From Nageia nagi (lineage: Eukaryota; Pinophyta): a DNA stretch of 64,000 bases. Positions 22,362-33,836 of this stretch are shown here, in pieces. Within the stretch, counting starts at the first letter, position 1; every line of letters begins with the position of its first letter. The notes below the pieces were generated by a model that saw only the letters and a list, made by a program, of their open reading frames with translations, was not told where the DNA came from and did not search any database. The stretch spans positions 6,510,001 to 6,574,000 of the forward strand of contig JBITNC010000001.1 of assembly GCA_050084985.1 (NCBI GenBank). The letters are read 5' to 3'. The position numbers were made by a program, and so were the translations under genes.

Positions 22362-23715
22362 ATGACTAGGTCCCCTAGTCTATCAATGTCTCATATCATA
22401 CAATCCAAGTCTTTAGTATCCCCTCATGACTTAAAGCTTGACCATTGTCTCCCTTCCTTAAGGGATACACATCAAATTCCAAGTCAAGTTTGACGTAACT
22501 TTCAACAAGTGGCCTCCCAAACTTGTCAAAGTAGGAGTGCTTCTCCTTCTTTTGTTATGCATCAACCATCAAGTCAAAGTCAAGGAAAAACCAATCAAAT
22601 GGCTCAACAACAAAGATAATTTGTTCCCAATTAAACATGGAATCAACCATTAGGACATAACATACAACAAGTTTATCAACATCAAGAGGAAAATTCATCT
22701 TTATATGATAAGATCTTAAAGAGGTTGGACAAAATCAAACAAAAACTCAACAATCAAGGCAAGTCAAAGACAACATATTGATCAATTTGTCATGAATATA
22801 TTCATCCATTAGTCCCTATCAAGATCTATCCTTACAACATCAAAGCATAAAAGATAGACAAATTTATAAGGAAAGAGGATCCTTGAGAACATCTCATACA
22901 ATTAAAATATTCTTGTTACAATTTTACCCATGATGATGTTCTCATGTTAAGAGTTTTCCCTATGACGTTGGGAGGTTAAGCATTGGATTGGTATAACAAC
23001 TTGCCACAATATAGCATCTTCTCCTTCAAACAAATGGCTGATCAATTTCTAAATTATTTTGCCATCAACATAAGGAGAAGATCATGAATCATGAACTTGC
23101 TAAACATATCTCAACATGATGACAAGTTGATCAAAGATTATGTGGCTAGATAGAGAATAATTGAAATAGATTTACCATATTCCTTGCCACATGATTAGCT
23201 TATCAAAATCTTTAGCAAAAGTTACAATCAACAAATATCCTCTATCTTGAAAATCCAACAACATGAATCTTTCAATATGTTTTATCAAAAGCAAAGCATA
23301 TTGAAGAAGTCATGATTGAATTGGGAACAATCAAATTATGACATAAAAATCATGATTAAAATCAACCGTATAATGAAAATCATCAAACATATCATGAGCG
23401 ATCAATAAATCAACCATCATATGAAGTCAATCAATCAATATCAAGCCCTCAACCTATATTATGATCAAACAAGCCAAGGTCAAGAATACATTTCACTCCT
23501 TTGGGGGATTCTTTATCAAACATATTACCAATATTATTACAGATAAATATTTTGATGTTACCCCCAAATCAAGCAAAGTCAAGAAGCATCATCAATACCT
23601 TGGTATAGAGCAAATACATCTTGCAATTATCTTAGGCAATGTGGACATGATACTAATTGATGCATGCGATTGAAGAAGGAAATTCAAGATCTTATCAAAA
23701 ATTGGTTAATGTCAA
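22362..23715 (+). pseudogene. gag: Ty3/gypsy-type gag relic of the gag-only element
   Basis: One frame runs for about 450 codons from ATG at 22,362 with many stops but no clear frameshift. The N-terminal part is Ser/Gln-rich (SQSQGKTNQMAQQQ). The core reads HDDVLMLRVFPMTLGG, stop, ALDWYNNLPQYSIFSFKQMA and DQFLNYFAINIRR, the retrotransposon gag fold of gypsy elements. Near the end CNYLRQCGHDTN, stop, CMRLKKEIQDLIKN matches the C..H..C zinc-finger-like tail of Tat-type gag. Most stops are TAA, TAG or TGA where Gln, Arg or Trp is expected, suggesting C-to-T decay. This is the only retroelement protein seen in the element. Confidence 0.8.
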
Positions 23716-24839
23716 CATAAGTGCCAATCGCATAACCTAATCAATAGTTAGAAATAATCAACAATCACATGCGTAATCATAATCAAAATACAAATATCAT
23801 AAGTAGATTTACCATCACCTTTGTTGGATGAGCCATTAAACATGTGTCTATCCTTGATAGTCATCACCGTTTATCTTTAGTCAAGTTAAACATGTTTATC
23901 ATTTATCATCATCATTTTCATTTTTGCATAAGCATTGTATGCTTGGTAGGTCTACAAACCTACGATTATTTTCCCTTCATTGCTAGGGCAAAGCAAAATT
24001 CATTATCATGTCATTTTATCATTATCATTTGTACAAGCATCGTATGCTTACATGCTAGGAATACACTTGGTAGGTCCATGAGACTACAATCACAACAACC
24101 CCTTAGCATGGTCCTCTTATGTGTCATGTGTTCTTGATGCAACATTGCGTTGTCATGTTTTTCTTCTCTTATTCATCTTGTATCATGTTTTTCTTCTATA
24201 TCTTATGCGTCAAACTTTGGTTTATTTTTCTTTTATCTCATTTGGTCATGTGTTAGTCCTTGTATCATCATATCATTTATATCCTTTTTCATTGTATTAC
24301 ACATCATTTTGTTGCTTTGCTCTTAGTTCTCATCAGATTTGGGGTTTTTGGACATTATCTTCGATCCATGATGAAGCAAGAACAATCATAAACATGCATG
24401 GAAGTTAGCCCTACCTCTCTTATACTAAACCTCTCTTGGACTAAGCTGCCCCCTAGCCAAATCAATGCTCCCAAAATAAGTCAAGTCAAGTCAAACCAAG
24501 TTAATCCAAATCCACCCTCAATATAAATTGGTCTAAACTAAGTCAAAGAAAGTCAGTCAAGTCAATTCATTTGTTCTTGTTCATATGTATCATGATTTTA
24601 TCATGTTTATGGTGTCAAGTTATTTTTATCTCATATCTACTATTTAGTTTGTCAAAATCTTAAAGGACCCCAATGATGGAATCATGCTATCTTGATGAGA
24701 GAGTGCACCACCTATTATTGAAAATCCTTTAAGATATACTTTATGAGTCATGTTGCTCATATAAGAGTTGCACATCTTTGCATAAGATAAGTCATGTGGG
24801 ACTTTTTAAGGGATTGTGAGTCGTGACTTTCCCTTTTTA

Positions 24840-24960
24840 TTTTTCATTTAAACCCTATTTGGGTCATTTGAATGATCTATCAGTTATTTGAATGACTTAT
24901 CAATTTGGGTCATTCAAATGATATGTTAGTCATTTGAATGATTTGCTTTGTCTATGTGAT
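24840..24960 (+). repeat. Second cluster of ATCATTTGAATGAT palindromes
   Basis: Four copies of a TCATTTGAATGAY or reverse form within 110 bases, the same core as in the leader array and LTRs of this element. Confidence 0.7.
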
Positions 24961-25064
24961 GCCTTGTAAACCTTTGATCATGATCATTGTTTCCTATTTC
25001 ATTCAGTTAAATAATTAAGTATCTTATTTTATCATCCTTCATATTGACTTTCTTAGTCATTTAT

Positions 25065-25525
25065 CCTCCTGTGTGATGTGTGTCCTCATCACACTATCAA
25101 ATATCATGTCCTTTTTAGCCTTATATGTTCATGTGATGTGTGTTATCATCACACTATCATCCTTTTATGTTAATCTCTATCTTGTCCTTTTATGTGATGT
25201 GTATCCTCATCACACCATCATTTGATCATGTCATCTTCCCCTATTTTGTTCTTCTATGTGCCATGTATCCTTGTCACACTATTGTGTCAATCCCTTTAGC
25301 ATCCTTCATTATGTGATGTGTGTTCTCATCATACAACCTTATCATTTTATCAACCCCTTTATCTTATCTTTTCATGTGATGTGCATCCTCATCACACAAC
25401 CTTGTCATATTTTCATCCCCTTTGTCTTGTTTTTTTGTGTGATGTGTTTCCTTGTCACATCATCAACCTATCCTATCCTTTTTTTGTGTAATGTGCATCC
25501 TCATCATAGTATCATCTATCATGCC
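25065..25525 (+). repeat. Eight-unit tandem array with conserved hairpin
   Basis: Eight units spaced 49-64 bases, starting at about 25,073, 25,133, 25,194, 25,258, 25,313, 25,376, 25,439 and 25,488. Each holds TGTGATG, a TGTRTCCT-like loop, and CATCACA: an inverted repeat of 6-7 bases. Spacer sequence between hairpins varies far more than the hairpin itself, though some arms carry changes (units 4, 7 and 8). Confidence 0.8.
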
Positions 25526-28500
25526 TTCCTATTTTGTTTAGCTTTATCATTTTTATATGAGTATCATATGCCTGCATGCTACAAATATGCTCTATCATTT
25601 ACCCTTTAGCTGTTAAGGTAAAGCAAAAGTCATTTTTATTTATCATTTATCATTCATCATTACTATCATTTGTCATTTGCCATTTTTATCATTCCTCATG
25701 TTTATCATTTGTATTTTTTTATCATTTTTCTCTTTGTATAAGCATTGATTATATGCTCAGTAGGTATGCGTACCTATGATCACTTTCCCTTCATTTGTTG
25801 GGAAAAAATAGAAATCATCTTATCTTCATTATGTCATTAAGCATCATGTTTTGTTTTGTTTCATTTTATTTTAAAACATAAAATAATAAAAAATAAATAA
25901 ATAATAATGAAAATGAACCATGTACATAACAATACATATTTTTATTATCTTTTTTTACATTGTATGATGGTGAATTTTTACATTCATCCATCTTCATCGT
26001 TGCCTTTGATCATCACTTGTTTTATCCTAATAAGCGATCGATCTAGTATATGCTTAGTCTTGTGCCCTCTTCATTCTATGCTATGCTTTCTTCATCTGGA
26101 TTCCATTGTAACTATAGGTTTTCCTCTATAAAATCCATACTTATCTCATCTACTTCCAAGGAATACAACATTGCCCTTGGAACTTGGATTCTATGGTGTA
26201 AGAGGATGTTCTCGTATACATTGGCTCTCCTCTTTCATCATTCCTTATTTCGATGCATACCACTGTGGGTGTTGCAAAAGTTATGCTTTAATTTCTTTTC
26301 TATCTCTTTAGCTTTCCTATATATCACCTCCTTCTCTATGATCAATTTATCTTACTTAGCCATGAGCTCTGTCCAAGACTCATGCACATAATGTTCTCTC
26401 TTTGTAGCATATTGCATTTCTACATTAGTATCTCTGCTTCTCTCTTGGCTTCAGCTAGTTCTTGGTGCAAGTAGATATTCTCTACTTTTGCCCATCCTTG
26501 CATCTCTTTGTCCGCATTCATAAGAGTACCTCCTATGTGTCTAGCATTTTCTTTATCACCTTCACTACTTACAAACCCTCCAACATTGCTTATTCCTCTA
26601 TGGATTTAGTTCCTCCATGGCTCTATCAGATCCATGATCCATTAGTTTATCCTTCACATTCCACTCATGTTTTGTGTCTCATTTAATAGCCATGATAACC
26701 ATGAAGGATCACATAGTATCTCCATGCATATTTTCATCATTCCATCTTAGCCATCCACCTTATCTTCACATGTCTATCCCTCATTATATCCCATCTATCC
26801 ATAGTATCACCATGCATTCACCCCTCATTAAATTTTACATGTCTAGTAGTATTGCTATGCATCTATCCATCATTATGTCCTATCCATTCACCTACCTTTT
26901 ATGCATCTCCATTACTTTCATCATCATTACATTCCTATCTAGTCACTATGTGCATACCACATCCTTATCTCCTCCATCATTTCCTTTGACCGTTCAAACC
27001 ATAGTCATTCAACCCTGCATGTTAGTACAAGATTTTTATTGTTGCAAATCTCTTATCTCGATTATTATTTTTCTTCATTTACCAATGTCATCATGATTAT
27101 CACCTGGACCACTCCACATCTTTCTGAGTATATATAATCCCATGCGATTCTTTTGTTTCTCACAATTTATTCTCATTCATTCCTTTTCTTCTCTTGCATT
27201 ATGTTCTCATCCTTTATTTTCCTATCATGGATTTCTTTTACTTCCTTACCCTATCGAGTGAGCTTTAGGATGTCCTTGTGTACTATGGAAGCTATGTAGC
27301 CTTGACCCTTTAGGCCACATTTGCTACCAAGTCCTGATCATGATAGCGACTAGCCTTCATTCATGAGCAGCTTGAAAATTGCTTAAGGATTTACATGGTA
27401 CATCATCTCAAACATGTTGAAGATGTTCACCTATTCCTATTGCTATTGAGTCATCTGATTGGACTTAGCATGTGATGGTATACACCCCATTAAATTACTT
27501 CTTATTATAGTTGGTGTATTACATTGGTCTACCATATTTGCATCCATAGGAGTATTTTGAGTGAGTCACTATTGCTTGATCGATACATCAATATCAAATT
27601 CAATGGTCATCCTCATATTCCTTATGCATGATCCACCATGGTGGAGATCATATTCTATGTCACCACTTATCCTTCCTATGTCACTTCCCACCATTGTTGC
27701 ATCAGTGGCTTCTTCAACTTGAGCTACTTGATTATAGCTCTTCTAACGATGATGTCCACTCATCTGACTCGAATGCTTAGTCACCCGATCATGTGCTAGA
27801 TGCATCATCATGGCTACGCATTGGGCTTCTGAGTGGGGATCTTTATTTTTACATTTACCACCCATTTGAGCTTATTGGTGGGAATTAATATTTATTTTTA
27901 ATGAAAAAATCATCAATTCCTATTTTGTATCATTCTTATGTTGATTGCATTTTATCTTATTTAACCGTTCAGTCAAATGGTCGAGTGTCTAGTCTCGTTC
28001 ATCTTTCATGTGACTGTTGTTTAATCCACTTCATTCATTTTCATTGATGATTAATTATTTAGATTTATTTATGGTCTTATATCTTATATGTTCTTCTTCC
28101 ATCACATGGTCTTTATCATTAATATTCAACCTTTTTTAGGAAATTTTGATAGTTATCTCATAGCTCTTGTTCCACCCCTTTGTCTGTGTCATCCTTTCAA
28201 TCTATTAGTTATGATTCTATCATTTCATTCTCTTCTATCTCACCTAATCACAATCATGGACAAAACCCTCTTCCTTGGTCTTCATCTTGATTTCCCTTAG
28301 GATGACCTTCATCATCAATTTTGTAGCCTATTCATTCTACATGCCTTCCTGATGTTGCAGACCGTCCTTCACCTTAACATCATGTGCATTTAGATAGACA
28401 ATATTCACCATTGGTATGTCATCCTCTTAATTCATTAGTTAGATTATTTTGATTATATATGCATCATCTTGGCCCTTCTTTGTTGCCCATATTAGATGTG

Positions 28501-29489
28501 GAAGATAATCCTTTACTACCTATGGAACATGCTCATATTTCACTTCCTGCACTTCACTAGTCTATCGATGCTTAATCCTGAGGAGTGCTATCACCCTTTT
28601 ACAATCATGCACATACTCTAGTAGTGTGATTTGCACTATGAGTCTACCTTTTAGATCCAATTAGTTTGAGAGAATGAGTAGTGGGTATTTTACCCATATT
28701 TTGAAATCATGTGCCACTTCTTACTGATCACATGCATAGACCTCTTCAATCAACTGAGCTCGCCTATCAACCAATTGAGTTTGCTTGCATTTATACTTGA
28801 GAGCTCTAGTTCTAGCTCTCCTGATCCTATCAATTATCCAACATAATCTTTAGCTTCATATTTGTCTTCATCTTTTGTCTAGATATTTGCTTGAGCATGT
28901 TAGTAGAATTATTATCCTTATCATTGTAGGCATTTTTGCCTAATTATATTTGTCTTTTGGCTATCCACTTGAGCATGTTGGTGGATTTTTATCAATGTTA
29001 ATGAATGTATATTCTTCCTTTCATCATTTTCTTAGTGTGATTGGATTTTATCATTATCTATGATCATTTCATTTATTCATGTTTTATCATATGGATTGTT
29101 TTATTTTCATGTCTATTCTACTTTCTCTATTGCATCGTGTCACTTGATCTATTTGATTTTTGATTGTTTATCAACGTCCCGTATGGCTACTTGTTCTATT
29201 TCTATTATTGTATCTTTCTCTCATATCCCTTGAGCAGTGTGATCCTCTTTCATTATCAATCATAATGTTGTTAAGCCATCATCCTAATTTGATCACATTC
29301 ATGTGATCAATAACATTTCAATCTTAACAAGTTTCCTACAAATCAATGTCATATTTCAATTTATGTATCATTATCCTCTCCCTAACCAATCTGTTGGTTA
29401 ATGAATTAGTAAATTATTTGAATTTAAATTTAATTGATCCATCCTTTAGTCATCTTGTCATTATATAATTATTCAATCGAGCCTTAAAT

Positions 29490-29635
29490 CATCATCTAGT
29501 CATCTTATCAAGTCTTAATCTGTGTCTAGTCATCCTATCAAGTCTTAAGCCATTGTCTAGTCATCTGATCAAGTCTTAAGCTACTTCCCATCATCTAGTC
29601 AAGTCTTAAGTTATTTCCCATCATTTAGTATTAAT
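29490..29635 (+). repeat. 30-bp tandem repeat
   Basis: Four to five imperfect copies of TCTAGTCATCTTATCAAGTC plus TTAA and a short spacer, starting near 29,495, 29,525, 29,556 and 29,594. Confidence 0.75.
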
Positions 29636-30239
29636 CATGGTTATTTTTATGTCACTCATGATCATAGTATTTTTCCTTTGGCATTTTACCCTATCTATGA
29701 TCACTATCTTTATCATGTGACTACCTCAGTCCCACCTATGGTTGTAGTTTATGTCATTCTATTGTAATCAATCCCAACCGTGATCATAGTCTTAGTATTT
29801 TGGTGGCTTGTTCCCCATCATGGTCATTTATTACTATATTCTCATCATCATCCATATCATTATTTTCTTGCATATATTATCACCATGGGAGTCGATACTA
29901 GAGCCTACTCCTCCTTTACGATCATCCAATAATGGAGATTGCAAGGTAGGACATCAGTCACTCATCTCCTACAATCACTATCTTTTATCCTTATCTTGTT
30001 CATCTTTGAGCTTATTGTATCATGGTCAATCGGTCAATAATTTATCAATGGCATAATAATATTTTATTAACATTCCCTTTAACTACTAGGGCAAAGCAAA
30101 AGTTAGTTTCCCTTCAAATACTGGTGCAAAGCAGAGATCATTTGTCCTTTTGCATTTAGATTATAATAGGCAAATTAGATTGATGCATTTATCAATTTTG
30201 TCTCATCCTCATCATGAGTAGGTATTAATCATGAATTCT

Positions 30240-30660
30240 AATTCAGTCTTACATGACCTATCATGCATTGAAACTAGAATTTTTGGATTATCATGGTGTT
30301 TGGGATGATCTTATACAACCTATCATACATCAAAACCAACTCTCATCTCAATTGTATCATAGTTACCCTTTAAATGCTGGGGAAAAGTAGAATAATTTAT
30401 CATGTATCATACATTGTTATGGTGATTGTTCCACCATGATGCATTATTCATGATGATCTTATATGGCCTATCATGCATCAAAACTAGCTCTCATCCTTGT
30501 TGTATCATAATCACCCTTCGACTACTGGGGCAAAGTAGAATCATTTTTCATGAACCATATATCATGTTTTATCATTTTTCCTATCATGATGTTTTGATAG
30601 GATGATATTATATGGCATTTCATGTGCCAAAACTAGCTCTCATCCTAACTAATTCATGTT
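30240..30660 (+). repeat. 148-bp tandem repeat
   Basis: GATGATCTTATA recurs at 30,304 and 30,452, and as GATGATATTATA at 30,601, giving a 148-149 base period. Each unit also has CCTATCATGCATCAAAACTAG and, in the first two, a CTGGGGCAAAGTAGAATCAT-like word. About 2.5 copies. Confidence 0.8.
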
Positions 30661-31164
30661 GTGGTTAGTCTCACTAGATCAGCTTGTCATATAATTACAC
30701 CTTGATCATTTATCAACATCTTTGTTTTTCATTCAACTTGGGCAAAGCTATCCTTAGCATATCTTACTTTCTATTTAACATAGGGAAAGATCATTATCAT
30801 CATTATCATTATGTATCAATAAGATCATTGTTACTATTATTTGGATTTTCTTTCCATTCAACATGGGGTAAAGTTTCCTTTTGGTAGCACGATCATATGT
30901 TTAGACATGACTCACCTCAAGTCCCAAGCATTATATCATAATCATTTTAGCTTGGTCATCTTTGCATTGACCCTATCTTTTAAAGTGTCTAGCATCCATC
31001 TTGTAGCATGTGGTAGGTTTGCATACCTCCACATCACCTTGTATGTCATCTTTGTTGTCTCATCATCTTGTCATGTGGTCTTGTATCATTTTGTTAGTTT
31101 ATTATCATCCATCTTGTTAGCTTTTGAGTTGAGTCTCGCTTCATGATGCTTTATGAAACTCACC

Positions 31165-31176
31165 CCAAAAGGGGGT
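31165..31176 (+). other. Polypurine tract of the gag-only element
   Basis: CCAAAAGGGGG lies directly before the 3' LTR start, as expected for the plus-strand primer. Confidence 0.65.
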
Positions 31177-32215
31177 ATCTATAAGCACCTAAAAAAAACA
31201 TTTTTATGTTGTTTATAGTGTCATATTGTATCTTGTGATCACCCATCATCTTTTATGGTATTTCATCATCGTTTGTCATCATTTTTGGTCATTTGTTGAA
31301 ATCATTCTTTAGTGGAATGATTGTGCAAGTCATTCGAATGATTTGTCAGTCATTTAAATGATTTATCAATCATTCCAACAATCCTAATTATCATTTTTCA
31401 AATGGATAATAGCTTGAATTTATTTCTCTCCTTCATAATTTTTCAAATCCTACTCCTTGCATGCACCCAATCAGAAGTGGTGCACCAAAAGTGCACTCAA
31501 TAGGATATGTCAACAAGTAAGCCAACTATGACTTGGGGGGTCCTCCACTTGCATCAACATCCATTCTAGCCAAACAACCAAGCAAGTATCCCTCCCTTGG
31601 AAAGATTGAACTCTGAATAGTAGCTAACTCTAAATGCTAGCCAACATGAAGCCTTGTCCTAGTCTAGCAAACTCTGTAACTCTAACCATAGTAACTTTGA
31701 ATTAGCCAATCATACACATACCAAGGCACTTGGAGATCAAGACACATCATACCAACAAACTACAACACATCCTTGGAAAGGTTTTGATCTTCTTTTGTAG
31801 GTTTAGAGCAATCTAGAAGGAGCACCAAGGACAAAGCATTGTATCCTTTTGTACATATTATTTTCCTACATTGTGTGTGACATGTAGTATATTTGTTAGG
31901 CTAGAATCATGTAGCTTAGCTTGTTTTACTACTTATCATCATTTTAATCTTGCATAGGCATATCACACTGCATCCTAGGCATCTCCATATTTTCTCACAC
32001 CCATTTGATTATGGGATGAGGGATCTATAATCCATCAAGGAGATTTGACACCTCTCTTGAGCACACTTTGGGGTCTTAATGGACCAAATTGTTTTAGATT
32101 ATTCCAAGTTTAAACTATCATCCATCCATCCATCCAACACATCAAATATCAAGCAATATTTTAGATATTGTAAAGTGGTATCCAACAAGACCAAATGAGT
32201 GGTTTTGGATGCTCA
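31176..32215 (+). repeat. 3' LTR of the gag-only element
   Basis: About 1.04 kb, colinear with 13,710-14,754 and ending at the same GGATGCTCA. Beyond that the two copies differ: primer-site motif on the left, LINE sequence on the right. Confidence 0.8.
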
Positions 32216-33332
32216 ATCATAAAATTAAACTTGAGAAGAAGAGAGTTTATAGGGGACTACAAAACAACATTCATTCAAAGCTTATTGATGAACCTTGGTA
32301 AGATATTAAGAAGAGAAATATTTTTATAATGACTAATAAAGGGCTTAACAATATCCAAAAGACATGTGAATCTACCCTCTTATATTTAAATAATGTAAAA
32401 ATTAAGAGTTTTGAGCAGGCAGATGGAGCCATTTGAAGAATTATTTAAAAACCATGTCTTCCAATTTGGTCCAATGCATACAAACCATGAGTTGGCCCCC
32501 TTTGGATTTATAAATTTTAGTATTTTTGAGCTCATGTCTTAGAGAGGCTACATGGGACTATAAAATAAAATTGAAAGGGGAATACTCAAGCTAAATTTTG
32601 GCTCTAGTAAGCTCATATTTGACCTCGTAGAGTTGGTTTCTTTCCTATATTTTTCAACCTTAACTCCCAAACTTTGAAACAACTTAATTGTGTGAAGAAT
32701 TGCATAATTCCACCAATGAATCCAACTAGAAGAGTTTGAGGTTCTAGGAATAAGAGTCTATATATTGCAAACATGAGCACACATGATAGGGATCTAAAGA
32801 AAGGAAACATTCAAATAAAATTGGAAAGAAAAGGAGCGAGTTATATAATTCTACCAATATATATAAAAACATAATAGGAGCATGATCAAAAAGTGTGGTA
32901 TTGAAAACAACTAAAACAATAGGTAAATTTGGCTGAAGATGAAAAAAATTACACTTTGATATCATCACTCTATCTAACCTTTCAAGGAATTTGGATGCAT
33001 CAATTTGAAAATTAGACCAAATAAACCATAACTCATTAGAAAAGGTAGCCAAAGAAAACTAAGAGCTAGCATAAAATAACCACAAATTTATTTTCATAAA
33101 AAATTAAGCTTCTCTTTATTTTGTGCACCATATCATATGAACTTGGTTAATTTTATCACTATATTTCTCCATCATGTTAAAGTCTCTATAGAAAACCCAA
33201 GTGGAATATGGTAAAGACAAGACCAACCAAAATCAAATATCACATCATGCAAGGGCTTCATTGGAAGCATAAATGTTGACAATACCAAGTGATTTTCTAT
33301 TTATCTTAAGTAATATGCAAATATCTTGGTTT
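32216..33332 (-). pseudogene. LINE endonuclease to RT linker relic, piece 2
   Basis: Read on the minus strand from 33,332: LGIVNIYASNEA, a stop, STWVFYRDFNMMEKYSDKINQ (the WVxxGDFN block of APE-type endonuclease), then the open frame 32,744-33,052 with FIWSN and FLERLDRVMIS ... LFDHAPI (the LDR.L.S ... DH.P block). The linker to RT follows with stops. It continues from piece 1 across the copia 2 insertion and into piece 3 across the gag-only element. The endonuclease nicks target DNA for target-primed reverse transcription. Confidence 0.82.
33328..33332. other. Target-site duplication GGTTT (left)
   Basis: GGTTT precedes the copia 2 5' LTR; the identical word follows the 3' LTR at 41,446-41,450. 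Confidence 0.88.
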
Positions 33333-33820
33333 TGTTGGAATGTATAATGCATTATTGTAAAGGTTATGTAATAATATTCTATGTAAGTTCACTAATACCT
33401 AAGGGTATCATTTGATACCTTACGTATTTAAGTGAATATGATAATGTAACTTGTCCTACACTCCATGTCATGAGCATGCCCCTTGGGTAAAAGGATGTGC
33501 ATGTCATGCTTTTGTACATTGGGTAAAAGGGTGATTCAAAGAGGGATTTTGGCCTATAAATAGAAGGCTCCCTCTTTGTGATTATACACTAATTTGTGGA
33601 GTAAAGTTGTGTTAGTGGATAGTGTTTAGGAGTTGAGGTTGGAAAGAATTGTAAAAGTTCTTACTTGTGAATTAAGAAAGATCTGGTTAGTGGATGTACT
33701 CCTAGTTGGAGGAACCACTTATATCTTGTGTTATCTTTGTGAGTTTGTTAGATGTGATTTGTGAGCTTACATGTGATCTTGGGAGTTTAAGATTATTTAT
33801 GTTATAGTTCAATCCTTTCA
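33333..33820 (+). repeat. 5' LTR of copia 2
   Basis: TGTTGGAATGTATAATGC start, CCTTTCA end. A TATA box (CCTATAAATAGAAGGC; TATAAATA at 33,555-33,562) is mid-LTR. Nearly colinear with 40,958-41,445 and, inverted, with 56,105-56,606. Confidence 0.92.
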
Positions 33821-33821
33821 T

Positions 33822-33836
33822 TTGGCATTAGAGCTT
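33822..33836 (+). other. Primer binding site of copia 2, degenerate
   Basis: TTGGCATTAGAGCTTGG follows the LTR; it matches the initiator-Met site TGGTATCAGAGC with two changes. Confidence 0.75.

Larger units (their letters stand above)
23920..25810 (+). repeat. Recurrent hairpin module (AAGCAT..ATGCTT plus GGGCAAAG)
   Basis: Three related modules at about 23,925-23,995, 24,030-24,105 and 25,735-25,805. They combine AAGCATTGTATGCTT or AAGCATCGTATGCTT (self-complementary), GTAGGT..ACCTAC-type inverted repeats (for example TAGGTATGCGTACCTA), and in two of them CCCTTCATTGCTAGGGCAAAG-like sequence. Variants of the GGGCAAAG part recur at 25,600 and 30,075-30,860. Confidence 0.6.
23716..31160 (+). 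other. Non-coding, repeat-rich 3' part of the gag-only element
   Basis: About 7.4 kb rich in T and C on this strand, full of CATCATT, TTTATCAT and similar words. Open frames of 60-140 codons here are rich in Ser, Leu, His and Ile, follow the composition and match no family I know. The pol region expected in an autonomous element is absent or beyond recognition. Separate repeat blocks are listed on their own. Confidence 0.65.
13710..32215 (+). mobile_element. Large LTR element with gag but no visible pol (hosts a nested copia)
   Basis: Two ~1.04 kb direct repeats (13,710-14,754 and 31,176-32,215) bound this element; removing the nested copia and one TACCA leaves about 13.3 kb. The internal part has a primer-site-like motif after the 5' LTR, a decayed Ty3/gypsy-type gag, about 7.4 kb of pyrimidine-rich sequence with many tandem and palindromic repeats, and a purine tract before the 3' LTR. 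I found no protease, RT, RNase H or integrase motif. This fits a non-autonomous gag-only element (TR-GAG or LARD-like class). The LINE coding sequence on both flanks shows it is an insertion; a target duplication was not resolved. Confidence 0.75.

Noticed and set aside
25065-25525. CRISPR-like array
   Set aside because: Spacing is regular-ish and each unit has a hairpin, but units are imperfect, spacers are similar in composition, there are no cas genes and the setting is a plant retrotransposon.
21937-31146. Many plus-strand frames of 65-140 codons rich in Ser, Leu, His and Ile
   Set aside because: They follow the T/C-rich composition, lie over tandem repeats, and match no family. Only the gag frame at 22,362-23,715 has recognisable blocks.
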